From contig SHXW01000003.1 of assembly GCA_009693115.1 (NCBI GenBank), forward strand, positions 29,964-93,963: DNA of 64,000 bases. The letters run 5' to 3'. This DNA is from Dehalococcoidia bacterium (GTDB lineage Bacteria; Chloroflexota; Dehalococcoidia; Lucifugimonadales; Lucifugimonadaceae). This document shows, piece after piece, positions 1 to 7,393 of the stretch; positions within the stretch are counted from its first letter, which is position 1; each line of letters opens with the position of its first letter. The notes under the pieces were generated by a model, which ran no database searches, was not told where the DNA came from, and saw only the letters and a list, made by a program, of their open reading frames with translations. Position numbers and translations under genes: made by a program.

Positions 1-1
1 T

Positions 2-223
2 CAGTTCATGCGCCTCCTCAGGTACGTCTGGCTGAATGAGGACACCATGGTCAATGGCTTGCTTGTCTCCGAGGGCCTCGCGCTGGCCCGGCCTTATCCG
101 CCTGATGTGAAATACGCTGACGTGTTAGAGGAGTTCGAGATTCGGGCTAAAGAGCACGGCCGGGGACTCTGGGCCATGGGCCAGACGTCCGCGGTCACGT
201 TTGATACGACGCATGTGCCGTGA
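2..223 (+). CDS. Thermonuclease (SNase)-like protein, C-terminal part, cut by window edge
   Basis: The reading frame is open to the left edge, so the gene starts outside the window. The visible 70-odd residues have the end of a staphylococcal-nuclease fold: the strand 'LLRYVWL', the 'MVNGLLVSEGLA' segment and the closing 'EHGRGLW' helix, all typical of SNase-like domains. The catalytic Arg/Asp/Glu residues lie mostly upstream and cannot be judged. The next gene begins 8 bases after the stop and may be co-transcribed. Family assignment comes from recognised motifs only. Confidence 0.7.
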   Translation, partial: QFMRLLRYVWLNEDTMVNGLLVSEGLALARPYPPDVKYADVLEEFEIRAKEHGRGLWAMGQTSAVTFDTTHVP

Positions 224-230
224 GGCGGTA

Positions 231-890
231 ATGGACTTCAAGATGCGTTTCTTCAGTCTCGAGTCCCGCCTTTCAAGACGGGGCTTCTGGGTGCTCGCCA
301 CGGTGCCCGTCGCCAGGAACGGGCAGATGCCCGTTCCGCCGGACCAGCCCTTTCTTGAAGGCGTGCGGTTCCTGCGCGCTGCGTTGCAGACCCTCCCTTC
401 TCCCCGCCCTGCGCGCGTCATCCTGGTCATTCCGGCAGGAGAGACGCCAGCCGCGGACAACGTGGCCCATTATCTCGCGCGGTCATTCGCCGAGGCTGGC
501 AAGACGGCCGTCTTCTTGTCGCTGGAAGACACCACCGCCCGGCCCGGTCCCGATGGCCCCGCAACGTCCGGCATCGTGTCCGCGGGCACATGGGACAGGG
601 TCGAGATGCTCCGGGCCGACGGCGCAACTCTGGCCGAAGCGCCTCCGGACAGGATCCGGGACCTGCTCGCCCGGGCGTCGCGAAGGGCGGAGTCCGTGAT
701 CGCATTTGCCGGGCAGGAGGCGTCAGGCAACAGACGGCTGCCAGCCGCGCTGGCCGCAGGCTCGGACGGGGTTGTGCTGGTGGCAGACGCCTCCGGGGAT
801 GGAGTCAGGGAGGTGCGGCTCCTGGCAACGGAGATCGGGCGAGGTGGCGGGCGCGTCCTGGGCGTCGCTCTCTGCCGCAGGAGCAGGTGA
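231..890 (+). CDS. Degenerate CpsD/CapB-like (BY-kinase fold) protein
   Basis: A 219-residue protein starting at the ATG at 231; an in-frame TTG at 201 overlaps the previous gene and is less likely. The layout follows bacterial tyrosine kinases of polysaccharide export: a 'VLATVPV' strand like the LPVLATIP region, an 'FLEGVRFLRAALQ' helix like EAYRxLRTNL, a P-loop strand 'ARVILVIPAG', a helix 'VAHYLARSFAEAGKTAVFL', and near the end 'GSDGVVLVADASGD' and 'GRVLGVAL'. The Walker A lysine and Ser/Thr are gone (GETPAADN where GEGKST is expected), no Walker A' aspartate pair is evident, and there is no C-terminal tyrosine cluster. It is therefore probably not an active kinase; a regulatory or scaffold role is only a guess. 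No polysaccharide genes are adjacent. Confidence 0.6.
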   Translation: MDFKMRFFSLESRLSRRGFWVLATVPVARNGQMPVPPDQPFLEGVRFLRAALQTLPSPRPARVILVIPAGETPAADNVAHYLARSFAEAGKTAVFLSLEDTTARPGPDGPATSGIVSAGTWDRVEMLRADGATLAEAPPDRIRDLLARASRRAESVIAFAGQEASGNRRLPAALAAGSDGVVLVADASGDGVREVRLLATEIGRGGGRVLGVALCRRSR

Positions 891-980
891 CGGCGAAGGT
901 CGGCGGGATGCCGTAATCTAACTTCAGGTGGCCGCCTCGAACTGCGGCGGCCAGTCTGGTGACGAGGGAACACCCCTGTA

Positions 981-1961
981 ATGAAAACGTACGACCTACT
1001 CATCGCAGGCCGCGGGGCAGCCGCATACGCAGCCGGCCTTTATGCCGGCCGCTACCGGCTGGACACCGTGCTGGTGGGCGACTCCTTCGGAGGAGAAACG
1101 GCCATAGGCGGCGTGATTGAAAACTACCCCGGCCAGCCGGAGATAGACGGCTTTGACCTGATGATGAAGTTCCGGGAGCAGGTTGAAAAGCTGGAGGTCC
1201 CGGCCATAGACGCCAACCTGTCGCACCTCCGCAGGGAGGGTGACGCCTTCACCGCCGAACTGACGGACGGGCAGAAGGTGCGGGCGCGGTCTGTGATCCT
1301 GGCCATCGGCCGGGAGCGGCGCAAGCTGAACCTGCCGCATGAAGTGGAGTGGATGGGCAAGGGCGTGTCCTACTGCTCGACCTGCGACGCCCCGCTCTAC
1401 CGCGGCAAGGACGCCGCGGCAGTCGTCGGCGGAGGCAGCGCGGCGGTCGAGGGCGCAATCCTGATCGCCAAGTACGCCAGGACGGTCTATCTGATCTACA
1501 GGCGGGAGAAGTTCACCCGGCCCGAGCCGGTGCTGATCCAGATACTCGAACAGACTCCGAACGTGAAGGTCCTGTACACGACCGAGGTGAAGGAACTGAT
1601 CGGCTCAGAGGCATCGGGGCTAACCCACATCCGCATCAGCAAGCCGTTTGGCGGCCAGGATGTGCTGAAGGTTGACGGCCTGTTCGTGGAGGCGGGCGCT
1701 GACCCGCGGGTTGAGGTCGCGAAGGAACTCGGCATGGAGTTGAACGGGCAGACGGGCGAGGTCCATGTTGACCGGCTCATGTGCACCAACGTGCGAGGCG
1801 TCTATGCCGCGGGAGACTTGACGGACAGCTCCGGCCCGCTCAAGCAGACAGTGACAGCGGCTGCGCAGGGGGCGATCGCCGCGCTGTCGGCGTACCAGTA
1901 CGTTTCGGAGCACAAGGCCGGGCACGGGGCGAAAGAGGCCAAGCAGCCGGCGCACGCATAG
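981..1961 (+). CDS. Thioredoxin-reductase-like FAD/NAD(P)H oxidoreductase
   Basis: A 326-residue two-dinucleotide-domain flavoprotein, the usual length of low-molecular-weight thioredoxin reductase. Visible are the FAD Rossmann strand (residues 5-20, GRGAAAYAAG, a variant of GxGPAG), the redox pair CSTC at 132-135 in the place of CAxC, the NAD(P)H strand GGGSAAVEG at 150-158 followed by YRREKFTR at 173-180, which suits NADPH phosphate binding, and the FAD-closing GDLTDSSGPLKQT motif near 278. It probably passes electrons from NADPH to a thioredoxin or glutaredoxin-like partner in the cytoplasm; no thioredoxin gene is nearby. The start is ATG at 981 with GAGGG about 12 bases upstream. Confidence 0.85.
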   Translation: MKTYDLLIAGRGAAAYAAGLYAGRYRLDTVLVGDSFGGETAIGGVIENYPGQPEIDGFDLMMKFREQVEKLEVPAIDANLSHLRREGDAFTAELTDGQKVRARSVILAIGRERRKLNLPHEVEWMGKGVSYCSTCDAPLYRGKDAAAVVGGGSAAVEGAILIAKYARTVYLIYRREKFTRPEPVLIQILEQTPNVKVLYTTEVKELIGSEASGLTHIRISKPFGGQDVLKVDGLFVEAGADPRVEVAKELGMELNGQTGEVHVDRLMCTNVRGVYAAGDLTDSSGPLKQTVTAAAQGAIAALSAYQYVSEHKAGHGAKEAKQPAHA

Positions 1962-2076
1962 GCTGGCCGCAACGGACGGGCTGCGCGCAGCCTCCTCTCT
2001 GTGAGGGAGAGGCGCTCCAACATCTGCCGACGCGTACAGCGCGTACCCGTCAGAGACGGGTGATGAGGGTCACAAG

Positions 2077-2289
2077 ATGAAATCAGCGCTGATGGAAATA
2101 CTGGCCTGCCCGGCGTGCAAGTCGAAGCTCAATCTAGAGTCTCCGGCACGGAGCGGTGATGACGTTGTATCGGGCACGCTGCGGTGCACGAAGTGCGGCG
2201 AGGCCTATCCGATCAAGGACGGCATCCCAAACCTGCTGCCGCCCGAATACCGTGACAGGCCGGCATCATCCCTGCCCGGCGCGCACTGA
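2077..2289 (+). CDS. Trm112-like / UPF0434 zinc-ribbon protein
   Basis: A 70-residue protein with the signature of the Trm112 family: an N-terminal 'MEILACPACKSKL' carrying CPAC, a second CTKC knuckle, then 'YPIKDGIPNLLP'. The four cysteines are placed to bind zinc. Family members activate methyltransferases in eukaryotes and archaea; in bacteria the small stand-alone proteins are mostly uncharacterised. It follows the reductase by 115 bases. The last codons and the stop lie in a 20-base direct repeat copied 61 bases downstream. Confidence 0.85.
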   Translation: MKSALMEILACPACKSKLNLESPARSGDDVVSGTLRCTKCGEAYPIKDGIPNLLPPEYRDRPASSLPGAH

Positions 2290-2355
2290 ACCCGGGGGTT
2301 AGTTGCGGCGGTCAGGGCGGGACTTCTCATCACACCCCGGCGCGCACTGAACCCG
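2275..2355. repeat. 20-bp direct repeat over the Trm112-like stop codon
   Basis: The 20-mer CCCGGCGCGCACTGAACCCG occurs at 2275-2294 and again exactly at 2336-2355. The first copy contains the last residues and TGA stop of the Trm112-like gene; the second lies in the gap before the end of dnaE2. Confidence 0.85.
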
Positions 2356-2395
2356 ACCAGCGCGCGGCGTGTCTCGCCGAGAAACTGGCCGTCGC

Positions 2396-5300
2396 TCACT
2401 TCCAGTTCTTCGTTTTCAGGCCGGGGTCTTCGACAGGGACGGGTTCGAGATCGCTCACGATGATGTTCAGCGTCCCTTCGCGCCTTGACACAGTGCCGCG
2501 GGCGATCAGCACCGGCTGCCGCGCCTTCGCACGAAGCCGCTCATAGACGGCGGGCCAGAGTACGAGCGGCGAATGGCCGTGCTCGTCTTCCAGTGTCATG
2601 AACACGGCCTTTGCCAGCGGACGCTGACGGCGGATGACGATGCCGGCCACAGCGACTTTCGTACCGTCAGGCAGTGAGCCTAGCTGGCTGCTGCGGACGA
2701 CATCCGCCGGGAACGCCCACCGCAGCGAGCCGATGATGTGGCCGGACGGATGGACGCCGAGCGTCCGGTACTCACCCATCATCCGGTCCCAGTCGGACTC
2801 ATCAGGCAGGACGGCCATGTCCGCCTCGACAGGCAGCGCGAGTGACAGCTGCGAGCCTATAGGCTTGTATCTAAGCCCCGTCTCCCACAGGAGCGCCCTC
2901 CTGTCCGCCACACTGTGCGCATGGTCAAAACTGTCAAAGGCCCCGGCCCTGACAAGGTGCTCGACCTGCTCGCGCAGCAGCCCGGTGCGCTGCATGAAGT
3001 CTGCGAGTGACTTGAAAGGCCCGTGCTTCGCACGCGCAGCCAGCGCGACCTCCGCTGTGGCCTCCCTGACCTTTGCAACATGGGCCAGGCCCATCCTGAT
3101 TGCGCCGTCCTCCATGACGGCAAGCCTGCCGCTCCGGTTCACATCAGGGTTCAGGACGCGCACGCCGTGGTGTCCGGCATCCTCCTTGAGGGATTCAAGG
3201 TTGTAGAAGCCCATCGGCTGGTTGTTGTAGAGGCCGGTGAAGAACTCCAGGGGGTGGTGGTGCTTCATCCACGCCATCTGAAAAGCTGTTACTCCAAAGG
3301 CGAAGGCATGCGCCTCCGGGAACTGGTATTCACCGTTGAACTTGCGGAATATCTTCTGCGCCGCAGCGGGCGGAACACCTTTCGCCGCCGCCCCCGCCAT
3401 GAACTTCTCGCGCCAGTGCGGGATCTGCCGGTCGCGGTCCCGGCGTGAAAATGCCCGGCGCATCTGGTCCGCCTCTGAGGGCGGCATGCCTGCGACGTGG
3501 ATCGCCAGTTCCATGAGCTGGTCCTGGTAGAGCGGCACGCCGTATGTGCGCCCCAGTGCGGCCCGCTCCAGTTCGTGGTCGAAATGCCAGTCCGAGTCAA
3601 TGCCTGTCCGCCGCCGGATGAGCAGGGTCACGCCATCATTAACACCCACTCCGGGGCGGACAGCGCCGACCTCCATCGCCATGTCGGTCAGGTTCACAGG
3701 CTTGAACCGCCCGACGGTCTGCCTCTGCGCGGCTGACTCGATCTGGAACACGCCTATCGTGTCTCCGGCGTGGATGTCCGCGTAGACGGCTGGGTCCTCG
3801 AAGTCTATGCGGGAGAGGTCTACCCGCTCCTCCGTGTTCTGACGGATAAGCTCAAGCGCCTCCATCATCTGCGACAGCGCGCCGAGGGCCAGGAAGTCGA
3901 TCTTCACGAAGCGGGCGTCGTCAATGCTGTCCTTGTCCCACTGGCAGATGTAGCGGCCCTCAATGGCCCCGCGCTGGAGCGGCACGACCTCGGAAAGCGG
4001 CCGCGCGCTCAGCACCATCCCGCCCGGGTGCTGGGCAAGGTACTTCGGCAGCCCGGCAAGCTCCCGGCTCAGTGCGATCAGGTCTCGCCACAGCGGCGCC
4101 TCCGCCCTGTCCCGGAACCCCGGCGCTGCCTGCATCTCAGATGCAACATCACCGGAGCCGAAGCCGCCGTCCATGCCCTTCGACAGTCTGCCCACGTCCT
4201 CCGCAGGCAGGCCGAGGGCCTTGCCGAGGTCGCGCACGGCGCCCTGAGCCTTGTATGTCGCGATCATCCCGGTCAGGACGGCCTTCTCATAGCCCCACTT
4301 CTTGTGGACGCGCAGGATCAGCTCCTCCCTGATCTCCCGCGGGAAGTCGAGGTCAATGTCCGGCAGAGACGAAAGCCGGTCCGCAGGGATGAAGCGGTCA
4401 AGCTTCAGGTTGAACTGGAGGGGGTCTATGTGCGAAAGGCCGATCAGGTAGCCCACAAGCAGGGACACCGACGACCCCCTCCCCCTGCCGGGCGGCTGCA
4501 CCTCCACGGGCAGGCCCCTTTCGACAAGCCCCAGGTCCTCCTGGACTTCACGGGCGGTCCTGATGATGTCGTGGTACTGGAGCAGGAACCCCGCCAGACC
4601 GTGCTTTTCGATCAGGGCAAACTCTGTGTCCAGCCGCTCCCGGACCGGGACCGTGATGCACCCGTACCGGCGCACAGCCGCCTCTTCGCAGAGTTTCCGC
4701 AGGAACGAAAGCTGGGTCTCGCCGGGCGGGAGGCCGTTGTATTCAGGGAATTCATAGATCGGGTCGCCGGTGAGGTCAAAGGAGCACCGCCGGGCTATGC
4801 GGACGGTGTTTTCCACGGCCTCCGGGAACTCCCTGAAGAGCGCCGACATCTCCTGCGGAGACTTCAGGAAATACTCGTCGTTGGCCCGCCGTTCACGGTG
4901 CGTCTCTTCGAGCGACTTGTTGTGCTGGATGGCGATCAGGGCGTCATGCAGCCTGTGGCGTTCGCGGGTGTGGTAGTGGACGTTGTTCGTGGCGACGACA
5001 GGGATGCCGAGTTCGTCCGCCAGCGTCGCCAGCCCCCGATTCAGCGCGCTGTCGCCCTTTACGAAGTGATGCTGGAGTTCGATGTAGTAGCGGTCCGGCC
5101 CGAACCAGCCCCTGTAGTTCATCGCGAGCCTGCGGGCGGCTTCCGCCTCTCCCGCCGCGACAAGCTGACGCAGCCCCCCCCGGCTGCAACCTGAAAGACA
5201 GATCACGCCCTCCGCGTGACGGGCAAGGAGAGACGGGTCAAGTTCCGGTTTCGTGCGCTCCGCTGCGGTCATGTGCGCCGCGGTGACGAGGCGGCAGATG

Positions 5301-5677
5301 TTGCGGTAGCCCTCCAGCGTCTCGGCAATGAGCGTGACGTGGCCCCCGCCGCAAAGCGTCAATTCGACGCCGATGACCGGCTTCATGCCGAGGGCCTTTG
5401 CAGACCTTGCGAACTCCATCGCTCCGCAGAGGTTGTCGTGGTCGGTGATGGCCAGGGCTTCAAGGCCGAGTTCTTTTGCCCGCAGGATGAGGTCCCAGAC
5501 AGTGGACGCCCCTTCCTTGAACGAGTACGCGCTGTGCGAGTGAAGTTCTGCATACGCGGCAGCAGGAGCAGAGACCGGACGGTCTGATGGCAGGGCCTGA
5601 CCGGCGCGCACCTTCCATCCGGGGCGTTTGTCCCCGACCGGCGACCCGTCCACCCGTCTTGTGCCGAACTCCCCCAA
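2396..5677 (-). CDS. dnaE2: Error-prone DNA polymerase III alpha subunit (DnaE2/ImuC)
   Basis: A 1093-residue C-family polymerase. The PHP domain starts at residue 42 (AELHSHSAYSF, AITDHDN near 77-82); the palm shows GRGRGSSVSLLVGYL near 398 and PDIDLDFPR at 439-447, holding two catalytic aspartates; an OB fold closes the protein (TKVAVAGIVIRRQRPLAKA to the end). The length and the place just after imuB mark it as the translesion type, DnaE2/ImuC, not the replicative DnaE. With ImuB it would extend past damaged template bases, a major route of damage-induced mutation. Translation probably starts at TTG 5677, right after the DUF6504-like gene; the first 40 residues are not conserved-looking, so a later start is possible. 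Confidence 0.93.
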   Translation of the reverse strand: MGEFGTRRVDGSPVGDKRPGWKVRAGQALPSDRPVSAPAAAYAELHSHSAYSFKEGASTVWDLILRAKELGLEALAITDHDNLCGAMEFARSAKALGMKPVIGVELTLCGGGHVTLIAETLEGYRNICRLVTAAHMTAAERTKPELDPSLLARHAEGVICLSGCSRGGLRQLVAAGEAEAARRLAMNYRGWFGPDRYYIELQHHFVKGDSALNRGLATLADELGIPVVATNNVHYHTRERHRLHDALIAIQHNKSLEETHRERRANDEYFLKSPQEMSALFREFPEAVENTVRIARRCSFDLTGDPIYEFPEYNGLPPGETQLSFLRKLCEEAAVRRYGCITVPVRERLDTEFALIEKHGLAGFLLQYHDIIRTAREVQEDLGLVERGLPVEVQPPGRGRGSSVSLLVGYLIGLSHIDPLQFNLKLDRFIPADRLSSLPDIDLDFPREIREELILRVHKKWGYEKAVLTGMIATYKAQGAVRDLGKALGLPAEDVGRLSKGMDGGFGSGDVASEMQAAPGFRDRAEAPLWRDLIALSRELAGLPKYLAQHPGGMVLSARPLSEVVPLQRGAIEGRYICQWDKDSIDDARFVKIDFLALGALSQMMEALELIRQNTEERVDLSRIDFEDPAVYADIHAGDTIGVFQIESAAQRQTVGRFKPVNLTDMAMEVGAVRPGVGVNDGVTLLIRRRTGIDSDWHFDHELERAALGRTYGVPLYQDQLMELAIHVAGMPPSEADQMRRAFSRRDRDRQIPHWREKFMAGAAAKGVPPAAAQKIFRKFNGEYQFPEAHAFAFGVTAFQMAWMKHHHPLEFFTGLYNNQPMGFYNLESLKEDAGHHGVRVLNPDVNRSGRLAVMEDGAIRMGLAHVAKVREATAEVALAARAKHGPFKSLADFMQRTGLLREQVEHLVRAGAFDSFDHAHSVADRRALLWETGLRYKPIGSQLSLALPVEADMAVLPDESDWDRMMGEYRTLGVHPSGHIIGSLRWAFPADVVRSSQLGSLPDGTKVAVAGIVIRRQRPLAKAVFMTLEDEHGHSPLVLWPAVYERLRAKARQPVLIARGTVSRREGTLNIIVSDLEPVPVEDPGLKTKNWK

Positions 5678-5689
5678 CCTGCGATCCCT

Positions 5690-6034
5690 CTAGCCTGCCT
5701 GCCGCATCCACCGACCGCTCATGCCGTCGTGAAAGACGGTGAGCCGCCGCCCGTCCTCCATGAGCAGCGCGTAGTAAGTGCGGCGCATCTCGTGCTCACT
5801 CCCGCGCCACCACTCATCGAGAACCTTCCACATGTCATCAATGGCCGCCACTCCCACCCAGGCCGCTGGGGCTGTCCGCGGGCGCGCCTGCCCACTCTTT
5901 CCGGCCGGTTGGCGCGCGGCCACCTGCACACTCAGAGGCGCTCCGTCCGGGCCTGTCTTCACCTGCACCGGCTGCGGGGCGTTCAGGGGCTGAAGGGCAG
6001 CAGGGCGTGTCGTCTCTCCGGGACCCGTGACCAC
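5690..6034 (-). CDS. DUF6504-like small protein of the imuB-dnaE2 operon
   Basis: A 114-residue protein whose GTG start at 6034 has a strong ribosome-binding site (GGAGGTGGAG ending 2 bases upstream) inside the 3' end of imuB; the two genes overlap by 52 bases. The N-terminal part has a 'PVQVKTGPDGAPLSVQV' strand pair, then a linker, then 'MWKVLDEWWRG', 'RRTYYALLMEDGRRLTVFHD' and 'GRWMRQ'. This resembles DUF6504: a short beta domain, a WW-containing segment, then a strand rich in Y residues and a D..GRW end. Such genes are known beside imuB in other phyla. Its tight coupling suggests a role in the mutasome, perhaps as an adaptor, but no function is established. Stop-to-start distance to dnaE2 is 12 bases. 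Confidence 0.7.
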   Translation of the reverse strand: MVTGPGETTRPAALQPLNAPQPVQVKTGPDGAPLSVQVAARQPAGKSGQARPRTAPAAWVGVAAIDDMWKVLDEWWRGSEHEMRRTYYALLMEDGRRLTVFHDGMSGRWMRQAG

Positions 6035-7191
6035 GGCTCCACCTCCACAACTCTGTAAACAGGCGGCGTATGTCCGAGCCATGCCTGCATCTGGCCCATC
6101 GCCTCGGTGAGACCGGCCTCCCTCCGCAGGTCGGCCCAGAGTGATTCCTGTCTTCCCGACTCCCCGGTCAGGCCGCCGAAAGTGAGGCGAAGGTCTTCGA
6201 TGGGGCCGGGCCAGGGCGAGACCGTATCGAGCTTCGCCTTGATCGCCAGGAACGCCCTGTCCTTCCGCGCAGGCTCCTTGAATGCCAGATGCACCGACCA
6301 GGGCGTGCGCTGAAACACGCGAGCGCCGAGGGTCGCATCCTTTGCGCACATGCCCGCCAGCTCAGGCCTCCGGTAGGCGCGGGCGACCAGATTATCGAGG
6401 GCGGCCAGGATGACAGGCATGCTGACCGTCGCCGCAGGGAATGACAGGTATTCAGAGACCTCGGACGGGTTGCTGATGGGAATGAGAGGGCTGTCGTCCT
6501 TCCCGTTGGCAAGCTCCCAGACGAGGATTCCGTCCGGCCCGAACTGCCCCTGCATGGCGCTGACCGAGATGGCGGCGACATCACCCAGAGTATCCAGCCC
6601 GAAGGTCTGCAGGCGTTGGACAAGCCAGTAAAGCCCCGGCTGCCTGTCGAGCAGCAGGCTGACTGGAAAAGCCGACAGGAACCTGCCGGGCTCGCCAACA
6701 ACCTTCCGTGCGCTATGGGGTTTGCTTATCGAGGCGGCGACGAAAGCCAGCCACTTATTCGGCCCCACTCCGACCCGGAGGTCAAAGATGGGGGCCACGG
6801 AACCCAGGGCGGTCACGACACGCGCGTCATTGCCGTACAGCCTTTCCGCTCCCGCGATGTTGACGTATGCCGCGCCGAGGCCTCCGTCTTCCACTTCCGG
6901 GATCCGTGCGTCAAGGCCATCCAGGATTTCCGAGAAGGCAGACCGGCAGGCCGCGATGTCCGCATCTGCCACGAGAGCAGTTGGATGGCGGGACAGCGCC
7001 TGGTCAACCGGCATGCCCCTTGAAACGCCCTCAAGCCCCGGCGACCAGTCGAGGACGGCGCGCTCTTGAACGATCAGGAGGTTCTCTTTTTTCGTCTGCA
7101 GCCCCTCTCGACGGCGCGTCTCGACCTGCCACATGAAGTGAGGCAGAAGGATGCAGGCTATGGACCTGATCGAGTCACCCAGCAAGGCCAC
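5983..7191 (-). CDS. imuB: ImuB, inactive Y-family polymerase-like mutasome hub
   Basis: About 402 residues. The frame is open further upstream, but the conserved N-terminus 'IACILLPHFMWQVETRR' lies just after a GTG at 7191 with GGGAG 4 bases ahead, and the upstream part runs through the promoter. Order of visible parts: Y-family palm/fingers (GVSRGMPVDQALSRHP; DGGLGAAYVNIAGAERLYG), thumb (GVGPNKWLAFVAA; LQTFGLDTLGDVAAIS), little finger and the ImuB C-terminal tail. The metal-binding aspartates expected in an active DinB (DMDAFFA and SIDE motifs) are absent, as is typical of ImuB, which bridges DnaE2 and the sliding clamp. No imuA lies in this window. It is the first gene of the operon imuB, DUF6504-like, dnaE2. 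Confidence 0.88.
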   Translation of the reverse strand: MALLGDSIRSIACILLPHFMWQVETRRREGLQTKKENLLIVQERAVLDWSPGLEGVSRGMPVDQALSRHPTALVADADIAACRSAFSEILDGLDARIPEVEDGGLGAAYVNIAGAERLYGNDARVVTALGSVAPIFDLRVGVGPNKWLAFVAASISKPHSARKVVGEPGRFLSAFPVSLLLDRQPGLYWLVQRLQTFGLDTLGDVAAISVSAMQGQFGPDGILVWELANGKDDSPLIPISNPSEVSEYLSFPAATVSMPVILAALDNLVARAYRRPELAGMCAKDATLGARVFQRTPWSVHLAFKEPARKDRAFLAIKAKLDTVSPWPGPIEDLRLTFGGLTGESGRQESLWADLRREAGLTEAMGQMQAWLGHTPPVYRVVEVEPWSRVPERRHALLPFSP

Positions 7192-7253
7192 CGTCGCTCC
7201 CGTTCCTTCCTTGTCCCTGACATGGTCCCTGATATGCAGATGCAGGGGATGGC

Positions 7254-7283
7254 ATAATAGAACATGCGTGCTAGCAGCGCCAA
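7254..7283 (-). promoter_or_regulatory. Candidate imuB promoter
   Basis: On the minus strand, TTGGCG (plus 7278-7283) and TATTAT (plus 7254-7259) are separated by 18 bases, a good sigma-70-type match. The predicted transcript would start near 7247 and leave a leader of about 55 bases before the GTG of imuB. Confidence 0.5.
7260..7271. promoter_or_regulatory. Candidate LexA-like operator in the imuB promoter
   Basis: GAACATGCGTGC is one base off the GAAC-N4-GTTC inverted repeat used by LexA of Gram-positive bacteria. It lies in the -35/-10 spacer and abuts the -10 box of imuB, where a repressor would block initiation. The assignment rests on motif likeness and gene context; no lexA gene is in the window. 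Confidence 0.4.
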
Positions 7284-7306
7284 ACAGGAGTGTCCCGCCT
7301 GTGCCA

Positions 7307-7330
7307 GAACAGGCAGAACACAGGCAGAAC
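7307..7330. promoter_or_regulatory. GAAC direct repeats between imuB and SRAP genes
   Basis: Three GAAC boxes lie at 7307, 7316 and 7327. The last two form GAAC-N7-GAAC, the direct-repeat LexA site known from alphaproteobacteria; the surrounding CAGAACACAGG unit repeats with an 11-base period, one helical turn. They lie between the -35 of imuB and the SRAP promoter, so one repressor could control both directions. Binding is untested. Confidence 0.35.
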
Positions 7331-7381
7331 ACAGGCAGCCTGTACGCCCGTGATGGCCTTCGCCGGTGCACCTGAGAGCGG

Positions 7382-7387
7382 TAAACT
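7382..7387 (+). promoter_or_regulatory. Candidate -10 box for the SRAP gene, possibly leaderless
   Basis: TAAACT ends 6 bases before the ATG at 7394. If it is the -10 element, transcription would begin at or next to the start codon. No Shine-Dalgarno sequence is seen directly ahead of this ATG, which agrees with leaderless translation. Confidence 0.3.
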
Positions 7388-7393
7388 GCGGCC

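Noticed and set aside
3770..5194. 474-codon open frame on the plus strand
   Set aside because: It is fully antisense to dnaE2, with composition set by the codon use of the polymerase gene; no family motif.
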